Positions 1 through 8,529 are shown, numbered from the stretch's first letter. The stretch is 13,207 nucleotides of DNA from JAAFIP01 sp043778205 (GCA_043778205.1 JAYWGO010000138.1:1-13207); one strand, 5' to 3'. Notes: generated from the letters alone by a model not told the origin. Program-made: numbers and translations.

Positions 1-209
1 GTAGCGGCATCAAGGAGGAGTCGTTGGCCCTAGGCCAACACGGGGGACAGCCGCGAAGCTGAAGTAGCACCGCCGACCTGATCCCGTACAAGACAAAAAC
101 ACAAGCCGAACTCAGGACAACATGGGAGGCAAGTGCCTGATCAGTTGAGGAAAGATCAATAAGTTAACAGCATAGGTGCTGCGCCTGATGGCAGCTAGCA
201 AAACCTGTC
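1..209. other. Left-edge stretch without a supportable gene
   Basis: This is the sequence beyond the ligA stop codon. A plus-strand frame entering from the left edge runs for 19 codons (3-59) and stops at TGA 60-62. It could be the extreme C-terminus of a convergent gene, but it is too short to recognise. A perfect 7-bp inverted repeat with a 3-base loop lies at 23-39 (gttggcc / ggccaac). It is not followed by a T-run on either strand, so I do not call it a terminator. I see nothing else clear in 63-209 and no obvious terminator for ligA. Confidence 0.3.
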
Positions 210-2369
210 TTAAGGGGCTAACAGCGCCTGCATTTGCGCTTCGTCGATCACGGCCACACCCAACTCGCGGGCCTTGTCTAGTTTGCTGCCGGCCTCGGCC
301 CCTGCCAGCACATAGTCGGTTTTTTTGCTTACACTGCCTGCTACTTTGGCACCGGCGGCTTCTAGCAGGTCTTTGGCTTGGTCGCGGCCCAGGGTGGGCA
401 GGGTGCCGGTGATCACAAATGTTTTACCCGTTAAGGGCTTGGGGGATTGCTGGGCGGGCGGGCCCTCGGGCCAAGTCAGGCCGCAGGCGCGCAGCTGCTC
501 TACCACCTCACGGTTGTGCGGCTGGTCAAAAAAGGTGCGCAGGCTGCTGGCCACAATCGGGCCTACGTCGGCCACTTCCAAAAGCTGCTCTGGCGTAGCA
601 TCCATGATGGCATCGAGTTGGCCAAAATGCTGGGCCAGCGCTTTGGCGGTGGCCTCGCCTACGTGGCGAATGCCCAGGCCAAAGACAAACCGGGGCAACG
701 TGGTTTGCTTTGATTTTTGCAGTGCATCAAGGATGTTTTGCGCAGACTTTTCTGCCATGCGGTCTAGGCTGGCCAAGGCGACAAAACCCAGCTTGTACAG
801 GTCGGGCAGGGTTTTAACCACGCCCTCGTCCACCAGTTGCTCCACCAGTTTGTCGCCCAAGCCCTCCACCTCGACAGCGCGGCGGTGGGCAAAATGCAAA
901 ATGGCCTGCGTGCGCTGCGCAGTGCAAAACAGGCCGCCGGTGCAGCGGTAGTCGGCCTCGCCGTCTTCACGCACCGCCTCAGAGCCGCACACCGGACACT
1001 GGCGCGGCATGGTAAATGCGGTGCCCCGCTGGCTGGCTGCTTTACTGATTGCAGTGGGCGCAGCAGCATCAGCAGGTAAAACCACGCTGACGATTTCTGG
1101 AATCACGTCCCCTGCCCTGCGCACAATCACTGTGTCGCCTACCCGCACGTCTTTGCGCCGGGCCTCGTCTTCGTTGTGCAAAGTGGCGTTGGTTACCGTA
1201 ACACCGCCTACAAACACGGGGGCCAGCTTGGCCACCGGGGTGAGCTTGCCGGTGCGGCCTACTTGCACGTCTATTGCCAGCACCGTGGTGAGTTGCTCTT
1301 GCGCAGGGTATTTGTGCGCCACGGCCCAACGCGGTTCGCGCGAGATAAAACCCAGCTGCTGCTGCAAAGCCAAGCTGTTAACCTTGTAGACCACACCGTC
1401 AATGTCATACGGCAAGCTGCTTCTTTCTAGCGCTATGCGTTGGTGGTAAGCTATTAATTGCGTAGCTGCTTGTGCAACAATTGCTTGGGCGGCAACAGGA
1501 AAACCCCATGATTTTAAGGTTTGCAGCAGCCCGTAGTGGGTTTGCCATGGCAGCGTGCCGTCAGTGGTAGTAACCTGGCCCACGCCGTAGGCAAAAAAGC
1601 TCAGTGGCCGCTGCGCAGCAATGGCGCTGTCTAGCTGGCGCACGGCCCCAGCGGCGGCGTTGCGCGGGTTAACAAAGGTTTTTTCGCCTTTTTCACCGGC
1701 CGCTATTTTTGCACGCTGGCGCTCGTTCAACTTTTCAAAATCATCACGGCGCATGTACACCTCGCCGCGTACTTCTAATACCTGGGGCACTGTACCCACC
1801 AGCTTTAATGGGATCTGCCCCATAGTGCGGATGTTGTGCGTTACATCTTCGCCCATCTCACCGTCACCCCTTGTGGCGGCTTGTACCAGTGTGCCGTTTT
1901 CGTAGCGCAGGTTGATTGCCAGGCCGTCAAATTTCAGCTCGGCCACGTATTCCACAGCAGGGTCGGTCTCGGTACAGCCCAGGGCTTTGCGCACGCGGGC
2001 ATCAAAGTTGACCGCGCCGGTGGATTCTGTGTCGGTTTCGGTGTTGATGCTGAGCATGGGCACGGCGTGCTTGACCGACTTAAAGCCCGCCAACACCGTG
2101 CCTATGACCCGCTGGGTAGGTGAATCTGGCGTTATAAATTCGGGGTGTGCGCTTTCCAGCACTTGCAGTTGCTGGAACAGTGTGTCGTATGCCGCATCAG
2201 GAATTTGCGGGTCGTCTAGCACGTAGTAGCGGTGTGCGTGGTAGTGCAGCTGCTGGTGCAGGGCATCGCGTTGCTGGGCTGGTGTTACTACTGTTTTAAT
2301 AGCTGCTTGTGCAGCATTTCCTTGGGCGATAGGCTGATTTGGTTCTGAAAATAGGTCATTCGAGGCCAT
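210..2369 (-). CDS. ligA: NAD+-dependent DNA ligase LigA
   Basis: Joins 3'-OH and 5'-phosphate ends at nicks during lagging-strand synthesis and repair, using NAD+ as AMP donor. From the chosen ATG the protein has 719 residues. An Ia-type region (HRYYVLDDPQIPDAAYD, about 47-62) binds NMN. The adenylation site is K146 in ELKFDG. The OB fold contains VGRTGKLTPVAKL (about 370-382). The zinc site is C458, C461, C476 and C482, followed by helix-hairpin-helix repeats and a C-terminal BRCT domain (about 644-719). All key residues are present, so the enzyme looks active. The frame stays open upstream to 2519, but that extension overlaps zipA and does not resemble ligase, so I start at MASNDLF (2369); no good ribosome-binding site is visible there. 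The N-terminus is roughly 28-30 residues longer than E. coli LigA as I recall it, and residues about 14-28 are encoded by a dispersed palindromic repeat. It is the last gene of the smc-zipA-ligA cluster. Confidence 0.96.
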   Translation of the reverse strand: MASNDLFSEPNQPIAQGNAAQAAIKTVVTPAQQRDALHQQLHYHAHRYYVLDDPQIPDAAYDTLFQQLQVLESAHPEFITPDSPTQRVIGTVLAGFKSVKHAVPMLSINTETDTESTGAVNFDARVRKALGCTETDPAVEYVAELKFDGLAINLRYENGTLVQAATRGDGEMGEDVTHNIRTMGQIPLKLVGTVPQVLEVRGEVYMRRDDFEKLNERQRAKIAAGEKGEKTFVNPRNAAAGAVRQLDSAIAAQRPLSFFAYGVGQVTTTDGTLPWQTHYGLLQTLKSWGFPVAAQAIVAQAATQLIAYHQRIALERSSLPYDIDGVVYKVNSLALQQQLGFISREPRWAVAHKYPAQEQLTTVLAIDVQVGRTGKLTPVAKLAPVFVGGVTVTNATLHNEDEARRKDVRVGDTVIVRRAGDVIPEIVSVVLPADAAAPTAISKAASQRGTAFTMPRQCPVCGSEAVREDGEADYRCTGGLFCTAQRTQAILHFAHRRAVEVEGLGDKLVEQLVDEGVVKTLPDLYKLGFVALASLDRMAEKSAQNILDALQKSKQTTLPRFVFGLGIRHVGEATAKALAQHFGQLDAIMDATPEQLLEVADVGPIVASSLRTFFDQPHNREVVEQLRACGLTWPEGPPAQQSPKPLTGKTFVITGTLPTLGRDQAKDLLEAAGAKVAGSVSKKTDYVLAGAEAGSKLDKARELGVAVIDEAQMQALLAP
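1463..1490. repeat. Diverged copy of dispersed palindromic repeat inside ligA
   Basis: This 28-base stretch matches 25 of 28 bases of the copy at 2300-2327 in the same orientation (mismatches at repeat positions 15, 18 and 21). Read on the minus strand it encodes AQAIVAQAAT near LigA residues 294-303, in the adenylation domain just before the DIDGVVYKV motif. The distance between the conserved WG and DIDGVV motifs is 32 residues, the same as in E. coli LigA as I recall it. The match therefore has not lengthened the protein. Confidence 0.6.
2294..2326. repeat. Dispersed palindromic repeat, copy in ligA N-terminus
   Basis: 33 bases identical to 13051-13083, with weaker similarity continuing to about 2350. 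An inner inverted repeat gctgc (2302-2306) / gcagc (2311-2315) encloses a ttgt loop. The outer arm seen in the other copy (aatagc / gctatt) is imperfect here (aatagc / gctgatt). It is read through in frame by ligA on the minus strand, giving QGNAAQAAIK in the extended N-terminus. Relatives that I recall lack this segment, so I infer an in-frame insertion. Confidence 0.8.
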
Positions 2370-2381
2370 AATTTGGTATTC

Positions 2382-2423
2382 AAAGCGTACAGAACAAAGC
2401 GTACAGAGCAGAGCGTACAGAAT
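2382..2423. repeat. Three tandem 14-bp repeats between zipA and ligA
   Basis: Three head-to-tail 14-mers: aaagcgtacagaac (2382-2395), aaagcgtacagagc (2396-2409) and agagcgtacagaat (2410-2423). They fill 42 of the 61 bases between the zipA stop and the ligA ATG. All three share the core agcgtacaga. They could be a replication-slippage product or a row of binding sites upstream of ligA. The sequence alone does not decide. Confidence 0.85.
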
Positions 2424-2430
2424 CAGCCAC

Positions 2431-3534
2431 TTAGCTGAACAAGCGGCGGGCTTGCAGCGAGCCTGCTGACAGGTCGCGGGCTTCCAGCGTGTCGTACAGC
2501 TTTTCCAGGTCGGCCCCAATTGCGTCCAGCGCTTGCAGGCGAATGATGTTGCCGTCGTCGTCGGTAATCAAGCCGTCCATGCTGGCGGCCAGCGCCACTG
2601 CCATGTCGCGCATGCGCATAAAAGGCTGCTCGGTGCGGGCAACCTGGGGCACGTCGAGCGACAAAGTGATGCTGCGCAGTGCCGACTGCTCAGGGTCGTC
2701 GGCCAAGGCGGCTTGGGTGTCAAAAGCCAGGCTCAGCACAGGCGGCAGCCCCACGTGGGCAGCGGGTAGCACCATGCGTCCGGGTATCACGCCGGGCAAC
2801 AAGCCTTGGCGGGTGGCGTGCTGCTGTACGTAGCCAGGGCTCCAGGCGGTAGCGCGGGCACGCACTGTCACGCTCAGCTGTGCGTCATGGCTGCTGGCAA
2901 ACTGGTCTAGCTCGCGGGCACGGGCCACTTCGTCGCGCATCTCTGGGAACTCGGGCGTGCCTGCCACCGCGTCGGCAAAGGCTTGGGCTTTGACCACGAA
3001 TTCTGAATACTCAATGTCGTTGAGCGCCCCAGTGCGGTTGGCCAACTGCACCCCGGCTTGAAAGGCGCTGTAGCGCTGGCCAGGGCTGGGCAGCTCCCAT
3101 TGCTCTGAAAAGCGGTTGTAGCCTTCTACGGCAAAGGGTTTGCTGCCCGCGCGCCGCGTGGCGGGCATGGAGGCCAGCGCCAGTTCACCGGCCACTTCGC
3201 CGTCCACCACGATCGGGGCAATCACGTCGATCAGCGTGTCCAGGATGGGCTTTTTGTCTTGCGGTACCAGCGGAATCAGGTTGGAATCAAAGTCGTTGCC
3301 CAAGCTGGGCGGCGGCGGGAAGTCGGCACTGTGGGTGTGCATACCGCCCAGGCTGTGCATTGCAGGCTCTGTGCGCTCGCGCTGCTGGCCGGGCTCAGCC
3401 GCGTTCGGTGGTAGCGCAGGCTCAATATCAGCGGTGCGCGGTGCGTTGCGCCGGGTGGTCCACGCGCTGTGCGCCACCACACCGGCCAGCACCAAGCCAC
3501 CTATGACTGCCAAACTTACCGTTAAAGTACTCAT
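2431..3534 (-). CDS. zipA: ZipA-like cell division protein (FtsZ-binding C-terminal domain)
   Basis: Inner-membrane division protein expected to tether FtsZ to the membrane and stabilise the Z ring. The 367-residue product starts with a short N-tail and one hydrophobic segment (about 5-24, LTVSLAVIGGLVLAGVVAHS), followed by basic residues (TTRRN). This gives the N-out, C-in layout of ZipA. A Pro-rich stretch follows (about 30-95; DFPPPPS at 71-77). The C-terminal half (about 98-355) has the alternating strand and helix pattern expected of the ZipA FtsZ-binding domain. Sequence identity to enteric ZipA is low, so the name rests on the topology, the C-terminal pattern and the position between smc and ligA; E. 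coli also has zipA beside ligA. Its ATG (3534-3532) overlaps the smc TGA (3533-3531) as ATGA, suggesting translational coupling. It is slightly longer than E. coli ZipA (328 residues). Confidence 0.85.
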   Translation of the reverse strand: MSTLTVSLAVIGGLVLAGVVAHSAWTTRRNAPRTADIEPALPPNAAEPGQQRERTEPAMHSLGGMHTHSADFPPPPSLGNDFDSNLIPLVPQDKKPILDTLIDVIAPIVVDGEVAGELALASMPATRRAGSKPFAVEGYNRFSEQWELPSPGQRYSAFQAGVQLANRTGALNDIEYSEFVVKAQAFADAVAGTPEFPEMRDEVARARELDQFASSHDAQLSVTVRARATAWSPGYVQQHATRQGLLPGVIPGRMVLPAAHVGLPPVLSLAFDTQAALADDPEQSALRSITLSLDVPQVARTEQPFMRMRDMAVALAASMDGLITDDDGNIIRLQALDAIGADLEKLYDTLEARDLSAGSLQARRLFS

Positions 3535-6500
3535 ACAGTTTCCGCTAGCCCTAGGGCTGACTCCATGTCCACCGCCACGATGCGCGATACGCCCTGCTCT
3601 TGCATGGTCACGCCAATCAACTGCTCGGCCATTTCCATGGCAATTTTATTGTGGCTGATAAACAAGAACTGCGTGCCTTTTTTGCTCATGCTGCGCACTA
3701 ATTTGGCGTAGCGCTCAGTGTTGGCATCGTCCAGCGGTGCGTCCACCTCGTCTAGCAGGCAAAACGGCGCGGGGTTGAGGTTAAAAATCGCAAACACCAA
3801 GGCAATGGCGGTCAGGGCCTTTTCGCCGCCCGAGAGCAGCGCAATCGACTGGTTCTTTTTGCCCGGTGGCTGGGCAATCACCTGCACGCCTGAGTCTAAA
3901 ATTTCTTCGCCGGTCATGACCAGTTTGGCCTGGCCGCCGCCAAACAGCTCAGGGAACATGCGGCCAAAGTGCTCATTCACAATATTAAACGTGCCGCTGA
4001 GCATTTCACGCGTTTCACCGTCAATTTTAAGGATCGCATCTTGCAATGTGTTGATGGCTTCGTTCAGGTCAGCCATTTGCGCGTCCAGGAAGGTTTTGCG
4101 CTCACTGGCACTGGTCAGCTCGTCCAGCGCGGCCAAGTTCACCGCACCCAGGGCGGCAATGTCGCGGTTGAACTGGTCAATAGCGCTTTGCAAGCCGCCC
4201 AGGCGCACATTGCCCTGGCTGATTGACTGGGCCAGCGCGGCCATGTCGGCCTGCGCCTCTTGCAGCAGCTGCGCGTACTGCTCAAAGCCCAAGCGTGCCG
4301 CCTGCTCTTTGAGCTGAAAGTCGGTAATGCGCTGGCGCAGCGGGTCTAGCTCGCGTTCCAGCTTGAGCCGCCTTTCGTCACTGGCCCGCAGTTTATTGGT
4401 CAGGTCATCGTAGCTGCTGCGCTGGCTGCCAAGTGCGGTCTCCCGCTCTAGCTTAAGGCCCAGCGCGTTTTGCAGGCCCGCTTGGGCTGCTGCATCGGTT
4501 AAGCGGCCTAGCTCGTCATGGGCACGCTGCTCGTCGGCCGCCAACGTAGTGGCCTGCTGGGCTGCTGTGTCTATGGCGCGGCTAAGCTCGGCTTTGCGGG
4601 CTTCTAGCGTGCGCAGTGCATACTGTGCCTCGGTACTTTGGCGCTCTAGCGTGCGCTGCTGCTCACGGGACTCGCCCAGTTTGCGCTCCACCTCAATCAC
4701 GCGCTCATCCAATTGCGCATGGCGCTCTTGGGTGTCGGCCAGTTGCATGTCCAGCTCTTCAAACTTAGCCTCAGCGGTGACCTTGCGTTCCTGCAGGTCG
4801 GCCAGTTGCGCGTCTACCTCGGTCAGGTCGCCGGTAATTTGCTGGCTGCGGGCGCGGGTTTGCTCGGCCAACTGCTGCAGGCGCAGCGTTTCTACCTGCA
4901 GCGCGTGCGCGCGGCCCACCGCCTCTGTTGCTTCGCGGCGGGCAGCTACCAGGCTTTGTGACGCGGCGTTGTAGCTGGCCTCAGCGCGCACCAGGGCGTT
5001 GTGGCTTTCGCTGGCAATCAGCGCTTGGGCTTTGAGCTGTTTGTCCAGGTTTTCAATCTCTTGCGCGCGCGCCAGCAGGCCTGCCTGCTCAGAGTCTTGG
5101 GCAAAAAAGCCCACGCTGTTGTTGCCCACGCAGTGGCCCGCTGGCACGTAGATCACTTCGCCAGCCTGCAGCTTGTCGCGCGCAGCCATGGCATCTTCTA
5201 AAGTGGCCGCCGTGTAGCAGCCCGACAGCCAATTAGACAATAGCGCTTTTTGCCCGGCATCGTTTAAGCGCAGCAAATCTGCCAGCCGGGGCAGTGCGGC
5301 GGCTTTGTCGGACAGGCCTGCTTGTGGTGCGGTGTAGAAGGCCAGCCTTGCGGGCGGTGCATCGTTGCCAAAAGCGCGCACCATGTCCAGCCTGGACACT
5401 TCCAGGCTGCTCAGGCGTTCGCGCAGGGCCGCTTCTAGCGCGTTCTCCCAGCCTTGCTCAATATGAATTTTGGTCCACAGGCCCTGCAAACCGTCCAGCC
5501 CATGTTTGGCCAGCCAAGGTTTAAGCTTGCCATCGGTTTTAACTTTTTCTTGCAGCGCTTTGAGCGCCTCCATGCGGGCTGACAAATCGGCTTGTTTGCG
5601 CGACTCGGTGTTGACATCGCTTTGCTTGGCTCGGCGATCCTCGTCCAGCTGGGGCACGCTGTCTGTCAGCTCGTGCAGGCGGGCTTCGGCAATTTCTTTG
5701 GCCTGTGCGGCGGCACTTGACTGGTCTAGCAAATTAAGCAAGCGCTGCTCATCGGGCGAGGCCAGGGCATTTTTATCAGCGGCCAGGCGCTCACGGCGCA
5801 GGGCCAGGCTACGGGTTTGTTCGCCAATATTGCGTTGGTCTGCGGCCAGCACCTGGATTTGCTGCTGCACGCTGTTAACGCTGCCGCGCTGCGCATTGGC
5901 CTTGGTTTGTGCGTTGCGCAGTTGGTCTTCCAGTTCGGGCAAGGCGGTCGCTTGCTCCTCGGCTTGGGCGGCCAAGAGCTGCGATTTTTCTTCGCTGTCC
6001 ATCGCCTGGCCCGCCAGGGTTTCTATCTCTGCACTGGCATCTTCTTTGCGCGTAGCCCACTGGGCTATCTGCTCTTTAAGTTGGGCCAGGCGCTGCTCTA
6101 CCCGCTGGCGGCCTTCCACTACAAAGCGTATTTCTGCTTCCAAGCGCCCTACTTCGGCACTGGCTTCATACAGCAGGCCTTGGGCTTGGTTTACGTGGTC
6201 GCCCGCAGCATAGTGCGCTTGGCGAATGGTCTCTAGCTCTGCTTCAATATGGCGCACATCGGCCACGCGGCTTTCCAGGTCGTTGACGGCTTTGTCGGCC
6301 TCGCTTTTGATGCGGGTTTGCTCCGCCTCAGACTCGCCACGCTTTAAAAACCACAGCTGCTGCTGCTTTAAGGTGACGTCGGCATGCAGCGCGTTGTACT
6401 TTTGCGCTACGGCGGCTTGTTTTTCTAGTTTTTCCAAGTTGGCATTGAGTTCGCGCAATATGTCGTCTACACGGGTGAGGTTTTCGCGCGTGTCGCTCAG

Positions 6501-7049
6501 GCGGTTTTCAGTTTCTCGGCGGCGTTCTTTGTACTTGGACACGCCTGCGGCTTCTTCTAAAAATAAACGCAGCTCTTCGGGCTTGCTCTCAATAATGCGG
6601 CTGATCGTGCCTTGGCCAATGATGGCGTAGGCGCGTGGCCCTAAGCCCGTGCCTAAAAACACGTCTTGCACATCGCGCCTGCGCACGGGTTGGTTGTTAA
6701 TGTAGTAGCTGCTGGTGCCGTCGCGGGTGAGTACGCGTTTCACGGCTATTTCGGTAAACTGCGCCCACTGGCCGCCTGCGCGGTGGTCGGCATTGTCAAA
6801 CACCAGCTCTACGCTAGAGCGCGAAGCCGCTTTGCGGGTGGTGGTGCCATTAAAAATCACGTCCTGCATCGACTCGCCGCGCAGCTCGCTGGCGCGTGAC
6901 TCACCCAGCACCCAACGCACTGCGTCCATGATGTTGGACTTGCCGCAGCCGTTGGGCCCTACCACGCCTACCAGTTGCCCCGGCAGCATAAAGTTAGTTG
7001 GTTCAGCGAATGACTTGAAACCCGCTAGTTTGATCGAATTAAGACGCAC
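3531..7049 (-). CDS. smc: Chromosome segregation protein SMC
   Basis: ATPase core of the bacterial condensin, which with ScpA and ScpB loops and compacts newly replicated DNA. The 1172-residue product has the full SMC layout. The N-terminal head has Walker A GPNGCGKS (31-38) and the GQGTISRIIESKPEELRLFLEEAAG segment in two conserved parts (about 150-175). A long coiled coil rich in Gln, Ala, Glu and Arg leads to the hinge (about 510-655). A second coiled coil runs back to the C-terminal head, with ABC signature LLSGGEKAL (about 1070) and Walker B CLLDEVDAPLDD (about 1095). Length is normal for the family. The start is GTG at 7049, giving MRLNSIKLAGFKSF, the standard SMC N-terminus; AGGG (7059-7056) lies six bases upstream as ribosome-binding site. 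It is the first gene of the smc-zipA-ligA cluster. No frame damage is seen. Confidence 0.97.
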   Translation of the reverse strand: MRLNSIKLAGFKSFAEPTNFMLPGQLVGVVGPNGCGKSNIMDAVRWVLGESRASELRGESMQDVIFNGTTTRKAASRSSVELVFDNADHRAGGQWAQFTEIAVKRVLTRDGTSSYYINNQPVRRRDVQDVFLGTGLGPRAYAIIGQGTISRIIESKPEELRLFLEEAAGVSKYKERRRETENRLSDTRENLTRVDDILRELNANLEKLEKQAAVAQKYNALHADVTLKQQQLWFLKRGESEAEQTRIKSEADKAVNDLESRVADVRHIEAELETIRQAHYAAGDHVNQAQGLLYEASAEVGRLEAEIRFVVEGRQRVEQRLAQLKEQIAQWATRKEDASAEIETLAGQAMDSEEKSQLLAAQAEEQATALPELEDQLRNAQTKANAQRGSVNSVQQQIQVLAADQRNIGEQTRSLALRRERLAADKNALASPDEQRLLNLLDQSSAAAQAKEIAEARLHELTDSVPQLDEDRRAKQSDVNTESRKQADLSARMEALKALQEKVKTDGKLKPWLAKHGLDGLQGLWTKIHIEQGWENALEAALRERLSSLEVSRLDMVRAFGNDAPPARLAFYTAPQAGLSDKAAALPRLADLLRLNDAGQKALLSNWLSGCYTAATLEDAMAARDKLQAGEVIYVPAGHCVGNNSVGFFAQDSEQAGLLARAQEIENLDKQLKAQALIASESHNALVRAEASYNAASQSLVAARREATEAVGRAHALQVETLRLQQLAEQTRARSQQITGDLTEVDAQLADLQERKVTAEAKFEELDMQLADTQERHAQLDERVIEVERKLGESREQQRTLERQSTEAQYALRTLEARKAELSRAIDTAAQQATTLAADEQRAHDELGRLTDAAAQAGLQNALGLKLERETALGSQRSSYDDLTNKLRASDERRLKLERELDPLRQRITDFQLKEQAARLGFEQYAQLLQEAQADMAALAQSISQGNVRLGGLQSAIDQFNRDIAALGAVNLAALDELTSASERKTFLDAQMADLNEAINTLQDAILKIDGETREMLSGTFNIVNEHFGRMFPELFGGGQAKLVMTGEEILDSGVQVIAQPPGKKNQSIALLSGGEKALTAIALVFAIFNLNPAPFCLLDEVDAPLDDANTERYAKLVRSMSKKGTQFLFISHNKIAMEMAEQLIGVTMQEQGVSRIVAVDMESALGLAETV

Positions 7050-7278
7050 TAAAAACCCTGTAAAAAACCCTTGCTGGGTGGTGCTAAGCTGTCAAACAGC
7101 CACAGCAGCCGATACCACAACCTAACCCGTAATGTTACCCGAGCTGCCGCTGAGTTCCCGCAAACGACCGTTAACCAATTTTTCACCCTGTTTCGGCTGG
7201 TTTTGGCAGGTTGAAAGCGGCAATCCTTCGTATGTCGTTATAAAATCAAAGTATTAATGTAGTAATTATTTATATCTT
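7050..7278. promoter_or_regulatory. Divergent intergenic region between smc and the heme lipoprotein gene
   Basis: 229 bases between divergent start codons, so promoters for both directions should lie here. On the plus side the last 40 bases are strongly A/T-rich; TATAAA at 7239-7244 is a reasonable -10 candidate, but no -35 at proper spacing is evident (TTGAAA at 7211-7216 is 22 bases away). On the minus side a TTGACA (7095-7090) lies in a small inverted repeat (gctgt / acagc, 7088-7100) but has no matching -10. The region assignment rests on gene layout; no individual promoter element is secure. Confidence 0.4.
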
Positions 7279-8529
7279 ATGTATTTATTTGTATACGAAT
7301 TTAAAGCCAATTTACCCAAAACTACCGTTTTACTTGCTGTACTTGCACTGCTAGCAGGCTGTGGCGGAGGCGGTGGGGGCGACACCAATTTTATAACTGG
7401 CCCTGGGCAAGCAACCGGAACCACATCGCCTGCAGCAATGCCATTGAGCCAACCAACAGGCAGCAGTACGCTAACGCCAACCCAGGCTGCACCAGCTGGT
7501 TCCACAACAAACGCTACAGCAACACCCGCTGGAGTTACAACTGCTACAACTACCATACCGGGGCCGCAGGCAACAGCAACAGCAGCCACGGTTCCCCTTG
7601 TAAACAGCCCAGCTGTAACGCCCCCGGCAGGAAGCAACGCTGGTTCAGCGCCCGCGCCAGTCACCAATCAGCCAAGCACTTTGCCCACCCCTGGCGCGCT
7701 TACAGTGCCTGTAGCGGGAGGCACAGCAGTGGTTGTTACGACTCCTCCTGTCAACACAGTAACTACTGCGCCAGTACCCGTAGCAGGGGCAACTGCAACC
7801 AGTACCGTTACCGTCACTGATGCCCAAGCCAAAGCTACGGCCCTTGCGCTATGGCGTAATGATGACCTGAGAATCCACCCCAAAGGCTCCTGCGCTGGTT
7901 GCCATGGCGCTGACTTTTTTGACCTTGCACGTATTGGCAGTACAGACTCTGACATGCTGCGCCGCGCAGTGGTCGATGGAGCCTCTGAGGCCCAAGCAGC
8001 GGCATTGGTACAAGCTGTTAAAGCGCTGCGCAAAGAGCAGCTTTTGCCCGCCACTAACGCCCGGGCATTCCGTCCGTTCCAGCCTGGCGGCAGTGTTTTG
8101 TTGCCCAACCTTACCGACGCACCGCATGTGAAGTCTGTGATGCGTGATATTGCATTTGCCAAAAGTCTTAAAACTACATTGCCTACCTTGACCAATGGCC
8201 GCATTGCCAGCTTGGCTGATGCCCAAAAAGCCAAAACCGAGCTGCTAGATTTGGCCAACGGTACCAACACATCAGGCAGCAACCCAAATAAGCACACCAT
8301 GCGCTCATTGCCCAGTGGCATTGAATATCCGCTATGGTCGGCAGACACACACCACAATGCAACCAAAGAAGGCACTTTCAACGACTGGACGGCAGACATT
8401 GCCCACGACCCTATCCCAGGCTTGAAAAAAACCACATGGCAGGGCTTGCAAAACACGTACCTTGCCAACCCTAGCAATTTGAACTTCTGGACTATCTATG
8501 TACGTGTATGCCAGAAACTACAACCCTAA
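7279..8529 (+). CDS. Heme lipoprotein, N-terminal fragment
   Basis: 416-residue frame holding the lipoprotein signal (Cys 28), the Thr/Ala/Pro linker and the CAGCH heme site (Cys 205, Cys 208, His 209). The Cys-x-x-Cys-His motif is preceded by IHPKGS and followed by GADFFD. A distal Met ligand cannot be placed with confidence. The only in-frame start near the signal is ATG 7279, in A/T-rich DNA without a clear ribosome-binding site. After the CTAT duplication the frame adds about ten residues (VRVCQKLQP at the end), which look like out-of-frame sequence, and stops at 8527-8529. If exported, the fragment could still carry heme but would lack about half of the protein. Confidence 0.65.
   Translation: MYLFVYEFKANLPKTTVLLAVLALLAGCGGGGGGDTNFITGPGQATGTTSPAAMPLSQPTGSSTLTPTQAAPAGSTTNATATPAGVTTATTTIPGPQATATAATVPLVNSPAVTPPAGSNAGSAPAPVTNQPSTLPTPGALTVPVAGGTAVVVTTPPVNTVTTAPVPVAGATATSTVTVTDAQAKATALALWRNDDLRIHPKGSCAGCHGADFFDLARIGSTDSDMLRRAVVDGASEAQAAALVQAVKALRKEQLLPATNARAFRPFQPGGSVLLPNLTDAPHVKSVMRDIAFAKSLKTTLPTLTNGRIASLADAQKAKTELLDLANGTNTSGSNPNKHTMRSLPSGIEYPLWSADTHHNATKEGTFNDWTADIAHDPIPGLKKTTWQGLQNTYLANPSNLNFWTIYVRVCQKLQP
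8492..8499. repeat. CTAT tandem duplication at the frameshift
   Basis: Two adjacent copies, ctat (8492-8495) and ctat (8496-8499). Loss of one copy changes the frame by the amount needed to join the two fragments (4 is 1 modulo 3), with no other edit. The overlap in which both frames are open is only 8483-8529, because the downstream frame has a TGA at 8480-8482. The duplication therefore sits inside the small window where the event must have happened. Confidence 0.75.

Noticed and set aside
23..39. Hairpin gttggcc / ggccaac as a terminator
   Set aside because: The stem is only 7 bp and no T-run follows on either strand.
2382..2423. CRISPR-like array
   Set aside because: The units are directly adjacent 14-mers without spacers, and no cas genes are present.
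2370..2519. Longer ligA reading frame starting at 2519
   Set aside because: The extra 50 residues overlap the zipA coding end and the 14-mer repeats, are rich in Cys and Trp, and do not resemble ligase N-termini.
4381..4420. tagctgct in smc as another repeat copy
   Set aside because: Only about eight bases match and the encoded residues fit ordinary SMC coiled coil, so it is probably chance. The same applies to tagctgct near 6706.
7090..7095. TTGACA on the minus strand as the smc -35 box
   Set aside because: No -10-like hexamer lies 16-18 bases downstream, and the transcript would start only about ten bases before the GTG.
7645..8477. Long minus-strand frames opposite the lipoprotein gene
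   Set aside because: They mirror the low-complexity and coding periodicity of the plus strand, have no start signals, and show no recognisable protein features. The same holds for the many frames opposite smc, ligA and hppA.
8483..8529. Programmed ribosomal frameshift
   Set aside because: No slippery run or stop-codon context typical of +1 or -1 sites is present; the tandem CTAT duplication explains the break more simply.
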